This document shows, piece by piece, positions 10,368 to 59,715 of a stretch of DNA of 64,000 bases. Where the stretch lies: the NCBI GenBank assembly GCA_007922305.1, contig ML677387.1:1156227-1220226 (forward strand), written 5' to 3'. The translations under genes were made by a program, and so were the position numbers. Below the pieces are notes generated by a model. The model worked only from the letters and a program-made list of their open reading frames with translations. It made no database searches and was not told the origin of the DNA. Origin of the DNA: Dermatemys mawii (lineage: Eukaryota > Chordata > Testudines > Dermatemydidae). Position 1 is the first letter of the stretch. Every line of letters begins with the position of its first letter.

Positions 10368-11609
10368 TTAGAACTGGCTTTCAGCCTCAAAATGCTCCCT
10401 CAAGGCTTCCCTGATCCTAACAGCCTCGCGCTGGTCCCCTCTAAGAACCCTGCTCTCTGGCTGGGCGTATGTGGCCTCCAGGCGTTGAACCTCCGAGGAC
10501 CATGCCTGAGTGAAGCCTTCGCCCTTCCGCTCACAAAGATTATGTAGGGCACAGCATGCGGAAATAACCGTGGAGATACTACCCTCGGCCAAATCTAGCC
10601 TCCCATAAAGACAGCGCCAGCGCGCCTTGAGACGCCCAAAAGCACACTCCACAGTCATTCGACAACGGCTAAGCCTGTAGTTGAACCTTTCCTGACTGCT
10701 GTCCAGGCTCCCTGTGTAGGGTTTCATGAGCCAGGGCATTAAAGGGTAGGCGGGGTTGCCAAGAATCACTATGGGCATTTCCACTTCCCCCACGGGGATC
10801 CTCTGGTCTGGGAAAAAAGTCCCGGCTTGCAGCTTCATGAACAGGACGGTGTTGCGGAAGATGTGTGCGTCATGCACCTTTCCAGACCAGCCAGCGTTAA
10901 TGTCAGTAAAACGCCCACGGTGATCCACAAGCACCTGGAGAACCCTGGAGAAGTACCCCTTTCGGTTAACGTACTCCTCAGCTAGGTGGGTGGGCGCCAG
11001 AATAGGTATATGGGTCCCATCTATCACCTCTCCACAGTTAGGGAAACCCATTTCTTCAAAGCCAGCAACAATGTCATGCACGTTACCCAGAGTCACGATT
11101 TTTCGTAGCAGGATGTGATTAATGGCCCTGCACACTTGCATCAGCACAACTCCAATGGTCGACTTTCCAACCCCAAACTGGTTGGCCACCAATCGGTAGC
11201 TGTCTGGGGTAGCCAGCTTCCAGATCACGATAGCCACCCGCTTCTCCACCGGGAGGGCAGCTCTCAGCCTGGTGTCCTTGCGCCGCAGGGTGGGGGCGAG
11301 TTCAGCACACAGTCCCATGAAAGTGGCTTTTCTCATGCAAAAGTTTTGCAGCCACTGCTCGTCATCCCAGACTTGCATGACGATGTGATCCCACCACTCA
11401 GTGCTCGTTTCCCGTGCCCAGAAGCAGCATTCAACGGCCGTGAGCATGTCCGTTAATGAGACAAGAAGCTTTGTGTCAAACGCGTTCACCGCTTCGATCT
11501 CGTCTTCAGACTCATCACTGTCAGCCTGCATGTCAAGGATTAACTCCACTGCACACAGAGATGTGCTGGCGACAGTCGTCAGCATGTTCCACAGCAGTTC
11601 TGGATTCAT
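10368..11609 (-). CDS. Harbinger DDE transposase (HARBI1-like nuclease), 413 aa
   Basis: Nuclease that would cut and join the transposon ends in the nucleus. The frame is uninterrupted from the ATG at 11607-11609 (the open frame reaches 11753, but only with a TTG). A helix-turn-helix-like region (KRVAIVIWKLATPDSYRLV, then QFGVGKSTIGVVL) precedes the catalytic domain. Motifs match the PIF/Harbinger DDE fold: VIDGTHIPI (Asp197), then a GxPAYPLMPWLMKPY motif, then VECAFGRLKARWRCL (Glu321). The position that aligns as the second catalytic Asp reads Asn285 (GNPAY), 35 residues before Glu321, so catalysis is probably lost although the frame is intact. The vertebrate domesticated gene HARBI1 is a relative, but the flanking inverted repeats show this is a transposon copy. 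Confidence 0.9.
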   Translation of the reverse strand: MNPELLWNMLTTVASTSLCAVELILDMQADSDESEDEIEAVNAFDTKLLVSLTDMLTAVECCFWARETSTEWWDHIVMQVWDDEQWLQNFCMRKATFMGLCAELAPTLRRKDTRLRAALPVEKRVAIVIWKLATPDSYRLVANQFGVGKSTIGVVLMQVCRAINHILLRKIVTLGNVHDIVAGFEEMGFPNCGEVIDGTHIPILAPTHLAEEYVNRKGYFSRVLQVLVDHRGRFTDINAGWSGKVHDAHIFRNTVLFMKLQAGTFFPDQRIPVGEVEMPIVILGNPAYPLMPWLMKPYTGSLDSSQERFNYRLSRCRMTVECAFGRLKARWRCLYGRLDLAEGSISTVISACCALHNLCERKGEGFTQAWSSEVQRLEATYAQPESRVLRGDQREAVRIREALREHFEAESQF

Positions 11610-11849
11610 TGTGGCACACGACAATGGAAGACGGAGCGCACTTTGCTGCAACTGTTGAAAGATGGCGCCGGAGGTGGACGGAAACACAGGGATTGCTGGG
11701 ATATGCCAAAAAGCATCATGGGTAGTTGAAACAGGATACAGAATGCCCCACAAGTGATGCCCCCCCTACCACAAGGCATTGCACCAGATCGGGAAGAGGT
11801 GTACTGTGGGATACATGCCCTAATGCGCTGCTCTTAATGCCGCATTAAG

Positions 11850-11979
11850 TGCCGCAAATGTGGCCATGCTATAACGCTGGAGCATCTGAGTGTGGACATA
11901 CAATAGCGCTATTCACATTACTGTATAAGGGGACCGCTATAACCAATAGCGCTATAATCTTGTAAGTGTAACCATACCC
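11850..11979 (-). repeat. Harbinger right terminal inverted repeat and subterminal palindromes
   Basis: Read on minus, the tip begins GGGTATGGTTACACT. AATAGCGCTATT and related palindromes occur at about 11903 and 11946, mirroring the left end. Confidence 0.85.
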
Positions 11980-11982
11980 TAA

Positions 11983-14900
11983 GCTACTTTTAGTTCTGTG
12001 ATCAAGTACTATTTGTCAGTTAAGATGAGGTCTAAGATAGAATTCCCCAATGTTGGATGTAATACTTTTTGAGTTAGGAAATTGACATCTGTAAAACTTT
12101 CAGAAATTCCAAGGACGTTTTAATGAGACCTCCAGCATACATCCCTCAGATTGAAATCATTTATGATAACTCTGTTTTTTTCCTATAGATTATGGATGGG
12201 TATTTACATACAACAGCCACTGCATTTATCTGGGAAAGAGTTTAAAAAGTGATAATAGTAAAATACAAAAACACAAAACACATTCTTTAAAGATTTCACA
12301 CAGGTTTTTTTTTCTTACTACAAAACAAGCCACATTTTTTCACTACCAGTCAAGTGAGAAGCATTGTATCATTAGAAGATTTTTCACGCACTCAAAAGTC
12401 ATCTTTACACAAGTGCAATTCACAGCTGAGAATTATTGGTGCAAATATCACAATCAAATGTACAAGCAGCTCACAAAAGAATTAAACAAAAGTCCAAGTT
12501 CTAATGATGTATTGTTTGTTTTCCAAACTTTCACTTCATTCAATCTTACCACATCTGTAACTCAAAACTTCACTCTAAACAACTGCTTGGGGACTGCTAG
12601 GAAAGAGGGAAAAATCTGTAGAAAATATTGTAGGCTCTTTACTAATTCTGTCTTCCTGTATTGTATGTTATCCCAAAATATCTTCAACATCCCAAGCTGT
12701 GCACCAGCTGCTAGCTTGAAAAAGGTGACTGAACTGTCACGTGGAAACTTATTGCTCGTACTTTCCCCTTTGGGAAAAAAACAGACATTTCATCCCACAT
12801 TAGCTAATATCAACATGTCACATGACCAAGAGGTTCTAGTCTCATGTAACCCCTAATACGGATAAGGTGTGAATACCTCTAAGTTGAGGCACCCCAGTCT
12901 AAGGGCACTTGAAATACATGGCAAATATGTACAAAAATGGCTGAAGCCATTTTGGTGCCTTCATATAAAATACAAACAGAAGAAAAATTATGAACATTTT
13001 CTCACACCATTCAAGCTACCTTAACTCTGCACCCATTTGTCTACTAAATCTGGAGAAATTAATCTTTGTGGTCCACACTTCATTTTCAAGGTGGTCTTTG
13101 CAAGACCCCAGTGATAAATAGCATGACTATGCATCTGTACGAAAGCAAGACTCCGCAAACACACATTTTAAAATTTATTAGTTATTTAAAAGTGCTGCAA
13201 AGCTCCACGTTGATCAAGCTATTTGGCCACCACCATGTTGTCCATTCCATTTTGTGGGAATTCACTGTATACAAGGGAAGGATACCAGAGCTGGGGTGAA
13301 CAACATGAATGGGGATGGCACTATTTTAGCACAGTGAACAGGAATTAGTTTCCAAGACACATTTTTGTCTGCCACTATCCTGTGGCCTTGGAACCAGTCT
13401 TGATGCCGTTTTGAGGTTATGGGTTGGGGAGAAGACAGAGAAAAGGGGACGTAACAATAGTACTAAAGCCACTGGTAGCTTCTCCCTTGGATAATCAATC
13501 ATATCCATGCAATAAACCCAGACTTTGTCATTCCAGGCCCTGGGACTCCTTTCAATAATAATTGATTAGAAACACTTAGCATCTTTATGTCACTTTACAT
13601 CTTCAGAGCTTTGCACAACCTTAACTACGGTTCCCCTGTAATTCCTGTTCTCAGAGAGACTTACTGCCATAAGGGAGCCTTGTAAGTGATGCCACTCAGG
13701 ACTTTATATTCACAATCACATCAGATGGTTACATATAGTCAAAACCGGATGTTTTATTAGCTAAGCAGCAGGTCAGCTGAAAAAACAAAACAAACCCCAC
13801 AACAGTATAAAAGACAAAATCTAGTGCAAATAAAGCCAAAGGGAAAAAAACCCAATCCAAATGTAGACTCCTACAATTCAGTAATATAACTTTTGCTGTA
13901 CCACTTACACTGATTCCAATTCATATTCATATTCAACGCCCTACGGAAACCTGAGATTGACAGATACTGTTGTTCTACACAAGGGTTTTCAGACTTATTT
14001 AACAGCTGTGCTTAAGTATGGTTTAAACGTGGTTTTGGCCAGGGTTGAAACGGATTTTGGCTGGCCAGGGTGGGTTACAGAAACACCTTTTGGTATACAT
14101 AGAAATGGAAGCAAGAACATATCTCAGTTTAGTTATAATGTAATTTGGCTCCATCCATACTCATGGGCCAGTCCACGATAAAGCCCCATTTGGCCCCAAA
14201 CTGAGTTTGGACCAGGCTTACATATAGTTCTTAAAACAGTTAAATCCTGTGTGGGCCAGGGCAAGACAAGTGATGCTCTCCAGTGGAGTAATATTAGCAG
14301 AGTTTGCAGGACACCTGGCATTGCTTCCCACAGCCAGCGACAACTGTCAGACAATAAAAAGAAGTAGAAATCTTTGCTATCTCAAGACCACTCCAAGAGA
14401 TCCCAAACCTGCAGCTCCCGCAATATGACTGGAACATTTAAGATGGAGGTATCAACTTCAATTTATTAGAGATGGCAAGAGCATACACGTCTTGTTTAGG
14501 ACATGAAATTCCCTCTGGAGTCTTTAGCAGAATTTACACTTGCCTCTTTCCCCCTTAAAGATCTCTCACACTTGCTTACAGGGAGCAGCTAGCACAGACA
14601 GAGTTCTAGGTCGCCACCAGCTTTTAACCATCTCATCTAACCCTCCTCAGAGCAGGTCTACAGTGCATGGTAAAAACACTAGCATGGCTTCACTGGGGGC
14701 CATTATCTACAGCAGCTGCCTTCTGATCACAAAGGTCAGTTTCTAGGAGTGTAGGTAGCACTGAAGCTATGAATAGCTGGAACTTGCAAGCCATTTGGCA
14801 ATGTCTTAATAATAAAGCAAGCGATGCTTTTCATGGTTTGAACTTGCTTTAGCCTTGGATAAGAGTTTCTAGCTAGATGTGCTGGTTTTTAGATAAACAG

Positions 14901-16804
14901 CAACTCATCCTTTGTGCTTACTCAGACAAAATTCTCAAGGGAGTCACTGGTGGCTTTGTCTGAGGATGGATGGGAAGGGAGAAGGCTTGGTGCAAAAGCA
15001 GCTGGATACGCAAATGGAAAGAATGGATAGCTTTTCATTCAGGGTGAAACTCCCCGCTACGCAGAGCGCTGGCAAAAAGCCTACGAACCACTGAAGCCCT
15101 AGAAATAGCGATGTAAGAAGTGCACCTGCCTTGTACAGGCATTACAAAGTCTTCAAAAAAATCACAGAACAACCTGAGCCACTATTAAAACCCCGCACAG
15201 GAAATAGAGAGAGAGACACCACACAGCATTCTTTCCTATCTGAGAGTGATTACTTACCCACTTCTTAGGTGAAAGATCAAACGCTCTCTCTGCTCTAAAT
15301 TGCTTTATACCCTTTGTGCATCAGCTTGTTTTGTTATGGGTTTATGCCACTTTTGCATTTTTTAAAAAGAGTTCTGCTTATTTACCTGTAAAGGTCAAGA
15401 CTGCATGCTGGTTGGATGGCCAAGTCATCCGAATTTCGTTGTAAATATTTTGCTTTCACTACATATTATTTAATACTTCAAGATTCAGGCATTTTAATTA
15501 AATCTTTGTCCCCTAGTGTATGCAATGCAAGATTGGATACATACCTGAGAATATTCTTGCCACAGATATTCAGTTACACCTAGTCTGCAATGAAGTGGTG
15601 CTATCCTTGACTCACATTTTTTAAAAAAATATAAATATACCAAGAAACATGTTTATCATCATCAACGCATGAAGTGTTACATACGTCTGAACAAGGAGCT
15701 TTTTCCAGAGTGTGACATCACGTAAAGGCCGTGGATAGAAAAGGAGCTAGTACAAATAAAATAGATTTCTTAATACATTGTTAGTTGGCCACTGTGAAGA
15801 GCTGGTCTCCTAGAAAACCAAATTTAAAGTTGCAGTGTTTTCTTCTTATAAACACGGCAGATTTCCTAGTATGACTCACTAATTCCTTTTTGGCCTGTAT
15901 GGGGGAAGACTTTCAAAGGTACAAATGGGAAAGAGTTAAGCATCCATTTCCTACTGAAAGTCAATGAGACCGGGCACCGAACTACCCTCTGCGCCTTTGA
16001 CAATATCTTGTCCTATATTTCCGGCATGGCTCCCAAGAATTCAGAACCACGGTATTTGCTAAAGATAGTGCTGTTTGGCCAGGTTAGGCACTGGGGGCTG
16101 ATGCTTCCCAGTTTACACCCTGTGCGGTTGTCATTTACGCCTGCACAAAGTGAACACAAAATGGATCTAAGATCACCAAGTCACAGTGATCCCCTCCTAA
16201 TCAACCAAAGAGCTGCCTTCCTCCAACAGTTCTCATGCTCACCACTGGCAGTGTGATGGCCCACAAAGAAACTGGGCTGGTAAAGGTGCCCTTCGGAAGC
16301 GGGTGCAGAGAGGGGAACTGTCAGAAATGTGCGACCTCCACTTCCTTTTCTGGGAAAGCCACACTATCAAAAGAAGTGGTTCTACCTAAAGCTCATATCA
16401 CTGGAGGGAGTTGGTAAAAACAAGACAGATTCATCCTGGGCAATTAAATGGAGTTTCACCAGAGATTAGGGTGACCAGATGTCCCGATTTTGGGGTCTCT
16501 CTCTTATATAGGTTCCTCTTACCCCCCACCTCCTGCCCTGATTTTTCAGATTTGCTGTGTGGTCACCCTGTCAGAGATTACCGTGCCCATCTCTTACCGC
16601 ACCTATTCACACTTGTACGGAGGAGACCAGCTCTTTCAGTCCAGAATCTGAGCTGTGTCAGCAGCCGGAGTACATCACATTGAATGGTTATTACACAAGT
16701 GGAGCGCTATGCTGGTACCACGATATGTGTCTGGAGTGGAATCAAGGTACCTTTGCATTAAACTGCTATCAACAGAGTTCATCATTTAAAACGCCTGGGT
16801 TTTA
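11983..16804 (-). other. PLEKHA2 3' untranslated and downstream region
   Basis: A/T-rich sequence downstream of the PLEKHA2 stop codon with no coding gene recognised. Candidate AATAAA signals on minus lie at about 16801-16806, 14463-14468, 13753-13758 and 13174-13179. Human PLEKHA2 has a long 3' UTR, so a large part of this may be transcribed; the true 3' end is not decided from sequence alone. Confidence 0.5.
16469..16571. mobile_element. 103-bp MITE with GGGTGACCA inverted repeats
   Basis: The inverted termini AGGGTGACCAGA and TGGTCACCCT are flanked by CAGAGATT(A) at 16460-16468 and 16572-16580, an 8-9-bp duplication as left by hAT-type transposases. It lies about 230 bp downstream of the PLEKHA2 stop, within the likely 3' UTR. 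Confidence 0.85.
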
Positions 16805-53908
<37,104 letters not shown>

Positions 53909-55070
53909 CTAGAAAACATAAATGCCTGCCGATGAAGCCGGGGCACTCCCAACCCCTACCCTAAGCCATGGCAGTGAAGAGTTTTCCCTGTTCTAGGTTG
54001 ACCTCACATTCACACACACCTCCCTTCCTCTTTCCCTGTCTAGCACTGGGGTGACAGCTTGGTCCCCAGGTTTGGGCACACAGGTGAACGCAGCCAAGCG
54101 TGAGGAAGAAGATGGTTGGATTGGGTCACATTTGACACACGGACATTACTCTGTTCCACTTGCACATTTAACTGGCCATTAGCAGGTTGGTCCCGCCGCA
54201 CAGAAACAGCTGTGCAAATTCCACCTCCTTGCGGTTGTGCATCATTTCACAGCCCCAACATCAGGAAATTAAACAACAGATGCCGGGTCTTTAGCTTGGT
54301 CTAGACGTGGAGTTCCTCATCGCAGGCTCCCATACCCGCGCAGAACGCGGCTGGAGTCAATTAAGCCCCCCAGCAAGGTTTCAGCTGCAGGATTGAGGCC
54401 TTGGATTGTATTCAAACTGTTCTCCAAACTTCCTGGGGTTTCTGCTAGGGACGCGACAGAACCAAACCCCACCTTACTTTTGCCTGTTTCCCCTCCCAGC
54501 CAGCAGGCCACCACAAACTGACGAATTCAAGGACACTGCGAGACAAGACACCAGCACAACTATTCTGGACACATTCAGAAGCTGGGTAAATAAAACAAAC
54601 AGACGAGAGTGACCAAAATAGCTCAGCTCAGAAACAGTGGGAGTTGAGAGAGCAGGGAGCTTCCACAACTACAGATGGACCCAGTCACTACAAGCTACTC
54701 AGTCACTCGCTAGCCGACTGCACTATTACAAGAGGACTCAGAACACTTCACTGTTCCCTGCCTTGTCACAGCACGAGGGCCACCGGGATGGTCACAGAGC
54801 AGCAGCAAAGAACAAGACATCATCCCTCACAACAGAGCAGCAGTTGGTGATGCAGGGAGGCCTAGGAGGACTCCACCCCTATTCTACTCCACAGGCATCT
54901 AGGAGACAGCAAACTCAAAGGCCAGCAGCCCTTGGCCAAAACAAACAAAACAATAATTACAAAGGGGTGAACAGCCATGAGAGCTTTATGGCAGGAAAAG
55001 CACAAGACACGCAGCCTCTGAGAACTGCAAACCCTTGACTCAAAGCAAGAGACAGCGCGCATGCACATAT

Positions 55071-55119
55071 CACACACACACACACACTCACTCTCTCTCT
55101 CTCTCCCCCCCCCCCCCCC
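55071..55119. repeat. Compound CA / CT / poly-C microsatellite
   Basis: About 9 CA units, then about 8 CT units, then a run of about 15 C. Confidence 0.95.
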
Positions 55120-57554
55120 ACTTCTCTCTCTTAGTAGGGAATGGAAAACAAACTGCAACTCCTGCAGAAAGTGTGTGTAGTTGGGATGCAGAGTCAGCAA
55201 GACAGCAACGATCAGTCCTCTCTGGGTAAAACCGTGGCACTAAATCTCCTCGAGCCACAAACATCTTCCAGCACTACCCTTGCTCCTCAGGGGCTGGTAT
55301 CTGCCACCTCGCCTGAGGGCTCCTGTGTCCTACAGAAACATTGTTCTCCAAAGAGACAGAGCCTGGCTGAACAAGGATTGATCAACAGCTGCAGTCTGAG
55401 CAGGAACAAACTGTCCCTTTGGAGAAGTTGAGAGCTTTTCAATCAGAACCATAAGAATCTGGGGAGATTCGGCCCTATGGAGAAAGAACCTCCCTCCCTG
55501 CTAGCCAAGAGCCCAGATACCACAGAGAGAGACACCTGAGAAAGTCAGAGAGCGAGAAGAACATGATGCTGGGTTTGACAGCACGGAGATTAGAACCCCG
55601 GTGATTGGTCTCCACTAGCACCCTCAACTGGTGTTAGTGCAAGAGAGGAAGATTTGGGACCTGGCTCTTGGTCACCTAGCAACACCATCATTTACAATAT
55701 GTGCGAAGTGGGTGCAAACCTCCACCATTCTAGAGGGGCAGCGCTTCACACTCAATTTGCAGGGTGTGAACGATTGGAGCAATGGAGAATCAGGCCCTTT
55801 AAGGTGGAGTTCACTGCAGACGTGGTCTATGAGGAGTGATTCTCCACTGCCTTGCACACTGCCGCTATTTACATGCATGCCCAAAACACTAACACTCTGA
55901 CCCACTTTGCACTGGTCCATGTCCCAGCACACGGTGCAGAGAGGGGGAGAATCAGGCACTGTACGTAGGTAGCTGGAAAGGCACCATATCTCAGAAATGC
56001 CTTGGGCAAGAAGCCTCTTAATTATTGTGACTCTTGGTGGATGGAATGGGAGGTGACCTGTATCCTTTAGAAGGACTGGTTCCAAATATACCACAGGTGG
56101 AGTTTGGCTGTGAGTTAGCAGGCGTGTGAAAGGCAGCCCATGTAAGCACAAAGAAATAAAGGTCTTCTGCAGATAAGGAGAAAATAAGATTTTTTACCTT
56201 AAAAACTGTGATGGATGGTCTCATGGGGAAACGTACTGTAGAAACGTATTGTCCAGTAGTTAGACAGCTGGGACAGAACAAAATGTCTGCTGTCATCTGC
56301 TCATATTTTCAGCATCAGCGTTTGGAGCCATGTATCACATTCAGAAGCAGGGTAGGAAGTGACCAGAGAGGTTTGCCTGGCTAGAAGCAGCACCTAGCAG
56401 AGACAGGGGGCTGTTTTGACAAAGGTCACCTCCTACTAAACGCCTATTGACTTAGGGGAATTTTGAGCAGTCTTACTCTGAGAAGACCAAAGGCTGGGGC
56501 AGAGTGTGGGTAGTCTGGCTTGCCATCCCGGGTGAGAGAGAGAGAGCGCGAGAGCGAGCAACATAGAGAAAATTATGAAGACCTTTGGATGTCATTAGAA
56601 TCAGATTCGTCACTTGGCCCAGACAGAATAAAGGATACTGTGAAACAGGTTTGCAATCAACGTTAATTATTAATATATTAAGCCACTGCGTCTGGACACA
56701 TGACAATACATCTCCTAGCAGAGCACTGTCAAATACGAACACTGGGCCCAGGCTAAAGCAGTAGGAGAGCACTGGCTTTCCCAGGCTCTGCTGACCCAGG
56801 GAAGCTGTTCCAGTTTAACTAAAGGTCTGATTTTAAACCCTTGGGGCTAGTCTACACTGGCAACGGGAAAGCGCAGAGTTAATATAAAGTGTAAAGAGAT
56901 CGATTTTGCTAACAGAGATAAAGGGCAATCGTATCACCCTACTAACAGGCGATAACAGATTAACTAAACTCTAGCACCAGGCACTTCTGGGCTGCAGAAT
57001 TCCTTCCTCTGCAGCGTTATGTGAAAGGCTGGTCAAAAATGCTGCAGTTTCTTATGGTTTTGCTCCGCCTCAATTAACTTGAGCTTGTTCAAGAGTACTC
57101 AGATGCTCAGCTCCTTCTGCACAGGAAAAGGTGACAGTGACCAACCTTAGATCGCACTTTGAGATACAAAAATCAGTGGGCAGATGAGATAACGATCATG
57201 CTGAGCTTTAAGTTCTAGAATGTTCTCTTTTTTACCATGCTATAGGGAGGCAATCATCACCACACCCCTCACGCTGGTTATAGTGATCCATTTTCCAGGA
57301 TGCTGCAGGACAGAGGTTGCAATTGTACACCTGTCTCCTTAGAACTATCAACAGTATCTCTTTTCCATAAGCTCAAAAAAAGAATAGCATTTGCAGTTCC
57401 ACTAGGTGGGGGTTTTCCCATCTTCCAGCTCCAGAAATCCAGCCGGAGTCAGGAAGAGTTTTCCCAACAGAGTTTAGCCTTGTTATAATACTCAGCAGTT
57501 ATGTAGCACCTGACAACCTTCAAAGCACAGTACAAATTTGTCTAGGACTAGAAC

Positions 57555-57825
57555 TATAACAGGGTTTAAGAGAGAACTGGATAAACTCATGAAGGTTAAG
57601 TTCATTAATGTCTATTAGCCAGGATGGATAAGGAATGGTGTCCCTAGCCTGTGTTTGTCAGAGTGTGGAGATGGATAGCAGGAGAGAGATCACTTGATCA
57701 TTACCTGTTAGGTTCACTTACTCCGGGGCATTTGGCATTGCCGACTGTCAGCAGACAGGATACTGGGCTGGACAGACCTTCGGTCTGACCCAGTACGGCC
57801 ATTCATATGTTCTCATGTCAAGTGA
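57555..57825 (+). mobile_element. CR1 LINE 3' end
   Basis: AACTGGATAAACTCATGAAG, GATACTGGGCTGGACAGACC and TTCGGTCTGACCCAGTACGG, ending TATGTTCTCATG: the full CR1 3' UTR terminus. Confidence 0.85.
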
Positions 57826-59169
57826 CTGTACAGTTAGATGCATTCTGGGAAGTTTACACCTTCATATTTCACATCCGACATTGTTCACTGCTGGAGAGAG
57901 AACACTAGACTGAACAGACCATTGACCTGCTCTATTGTGGCATTTCCTACCACATGTATATTTGCATAGAAATTCTGTTACCCACCATGAGCTCACAGCC
58001 CTAAAACAGGTTCAAAAAAGACATGCTAATGAAGGAAGAATCACAGGCTAAGGCTAGAAGAGTCAATGATGATTTGAAGGCTTCTTAATTCATGGCCAGA
58101 ACATTTGCCTGAAACTCAGTAACCAATTACTTCTGCTCATCAATTATTAGAACAAATAGCTAGCAACCACACAAGCTGGAACGGATTATACATATTCATA
58201 TTTTCTGTATCCAGCAATAGCAGAAGACAATGAGGAAAAAAAACCCACAACTCAGTTGTGCTTACGCTTTACAACTAGTTAACATAATTTAGAATTCCTA
58301 ATGACTCCCTGAAGGCCTACCAATCAGAAGAGCATGTCCCGTTATGACTTCAGATTACATACATTATAAATTATGAACAGGATAATGATACTGAACACAT
58401 GAAGTCACAGTTCACGGAAGAAGGGATTTCTGGAAGCCAGTCTGAAATCTAACACTGATTCACAGAATTTCCCAAGTCTAGCAGCGGAATTAGACCCCGA
58501 GGATCTCATTACTGGTTCCAATTAATGTCAGCACACCACAGAATGAAGTTCTCCTGCTTTCTGGGATTCTTTCCTTCTATTGCCTTTTCAACACAATTAG
58601 ATGAGCGAAGTATTCATAAATTCACCCCCTTTCAAAAACAGCAACAACAAAACACAACAATCCCATCACCAGAAAATCCCCGCAAACAACAACCCAACCC
58701 TTGCCTGGTTCAGCTAATGTGATGACACCAGCAAAGAAGTTACTGCAAAAGATTTCCAGCACAAGACAACCAACCCCTCTGATTTCCTCCCAGGATACAG
58801 GAAGGGTATGGCACCGCTCCCTGAATAAAACAGCTTCATCATGAGTTATAAAATGGAAAGGGAATAATTCAAATGACATTCAAACCCAATTATAGTTACT
58901 GCCAACTCAATGACCCGTGATGCTGCGAGGGGGCAGAGTTCCCAGGAACTGAATCCCAGAATCTCAGTTATCAAAAGATTATCAATGCTGCTCCATAGTT
59001 TTGTCCTGAGATGTAATGTTACAGGGCTCCTTCACTTCATCCCGCTTCAGCAGCGCTGCACAGCAGCATTATCAGTGCAACTCTTGGAACAAAAAGCCTA
59101 TTAAGAAAAAAATTAACCTTCAAACTCAATGTTCCTAAAATGACAGTGCAAAGTAGCCCTTAGATAAGT

Positions 59170-59707
59170 TAGGATGTGTCTACATGTACATTAGAGTCAC
59201 CAGGTGGGGGAGAAATATCTTTTATTGCACCAACTTTTGTTAGTGAAAGACAAGCTTTTGCGTTTACACAGAGCTCTTCTTCAGAAGCTCAAGAGCTTGT
59301 CTCTTTCACCAACAGAAGTTAGTATATTTTATTGGACTATCTCCTCCACCTCGTCTCTCTAATATCCTGGGACCAACATGGCTACAACAAAACCACATAC
59401 ATGCGGATATACCGGAAAATTAACCCAAATTAATTCAGGGTGTGAATTGAAGTGAATTAGTTAAACCACATTAAATCCCCGTGGGAATACCCTGATTCAG
59501 AATGAAAGTGGCCTTCACTTCCAGAATTAAACTCTACATCTGTAAGTATAGCCATGCTTTTAGTGAATTAAACTAAAATCAAACGAAAGCAACTTTCATT
59601 CTGAACACCATCCACATGGGGATTTAATTCAGTACAACTGATACACTTCATATTCACACCGCTAGTTGATTTGGATTAACTTTCTAGATGTCCCCATGTA
59701 GACAAGC
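59170..59707. mobile_element. Fold-back MITE split by a Penelope-type repeat
   Basis: Outer ends GTGTCTACATG and CATGTAGACAAGC pair. Inner arms ATTAAATCCCCGTGGGAATA and CACATGGGGATTTAAT also pair. The segment at about 59190-59395 is the unrelated palindromic repeat also seen at 53005, apparently inserted near the left end. Confidence 0.65.
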
Positions 59708-59715
59708 TCTTAGAT

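Larger units (their letters stand above)
7750..11979. mobile_element. Complete PIF/Harbinger DNA transposon (4.23 kb)
   Basis: Ends carry imperfect terminal inverted repeats sharing TGGTTACACT a few bases in from each tip, and are flanked by the 3-bp duplication TAA (7747-7749 and 11980-11982), typical of PIF/Harbinger. Inside are the two genes this superfamily needs, arranged convergently: a Myb/SANT-like gene on plus (8146-10147) and a DDE nuclease on minus (10368-11609). Palindromic TAGCGCTA motifs cluster near both tips. Coding frames are largely preserved, which suggests a fairly recent insertion, but several inactivating changes are visible. It sits between the HTRA4 promoter and the PLEKHA2 3' end. 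Confidence 0.93.

Noticed and set aside
10368..11753. Domesticated HARBI1 gene
   Set aside because: Intact transposon ends and target duplication surround the frame, and the Asn at the expected catalytic Asp argues for decay of a mobile copy.
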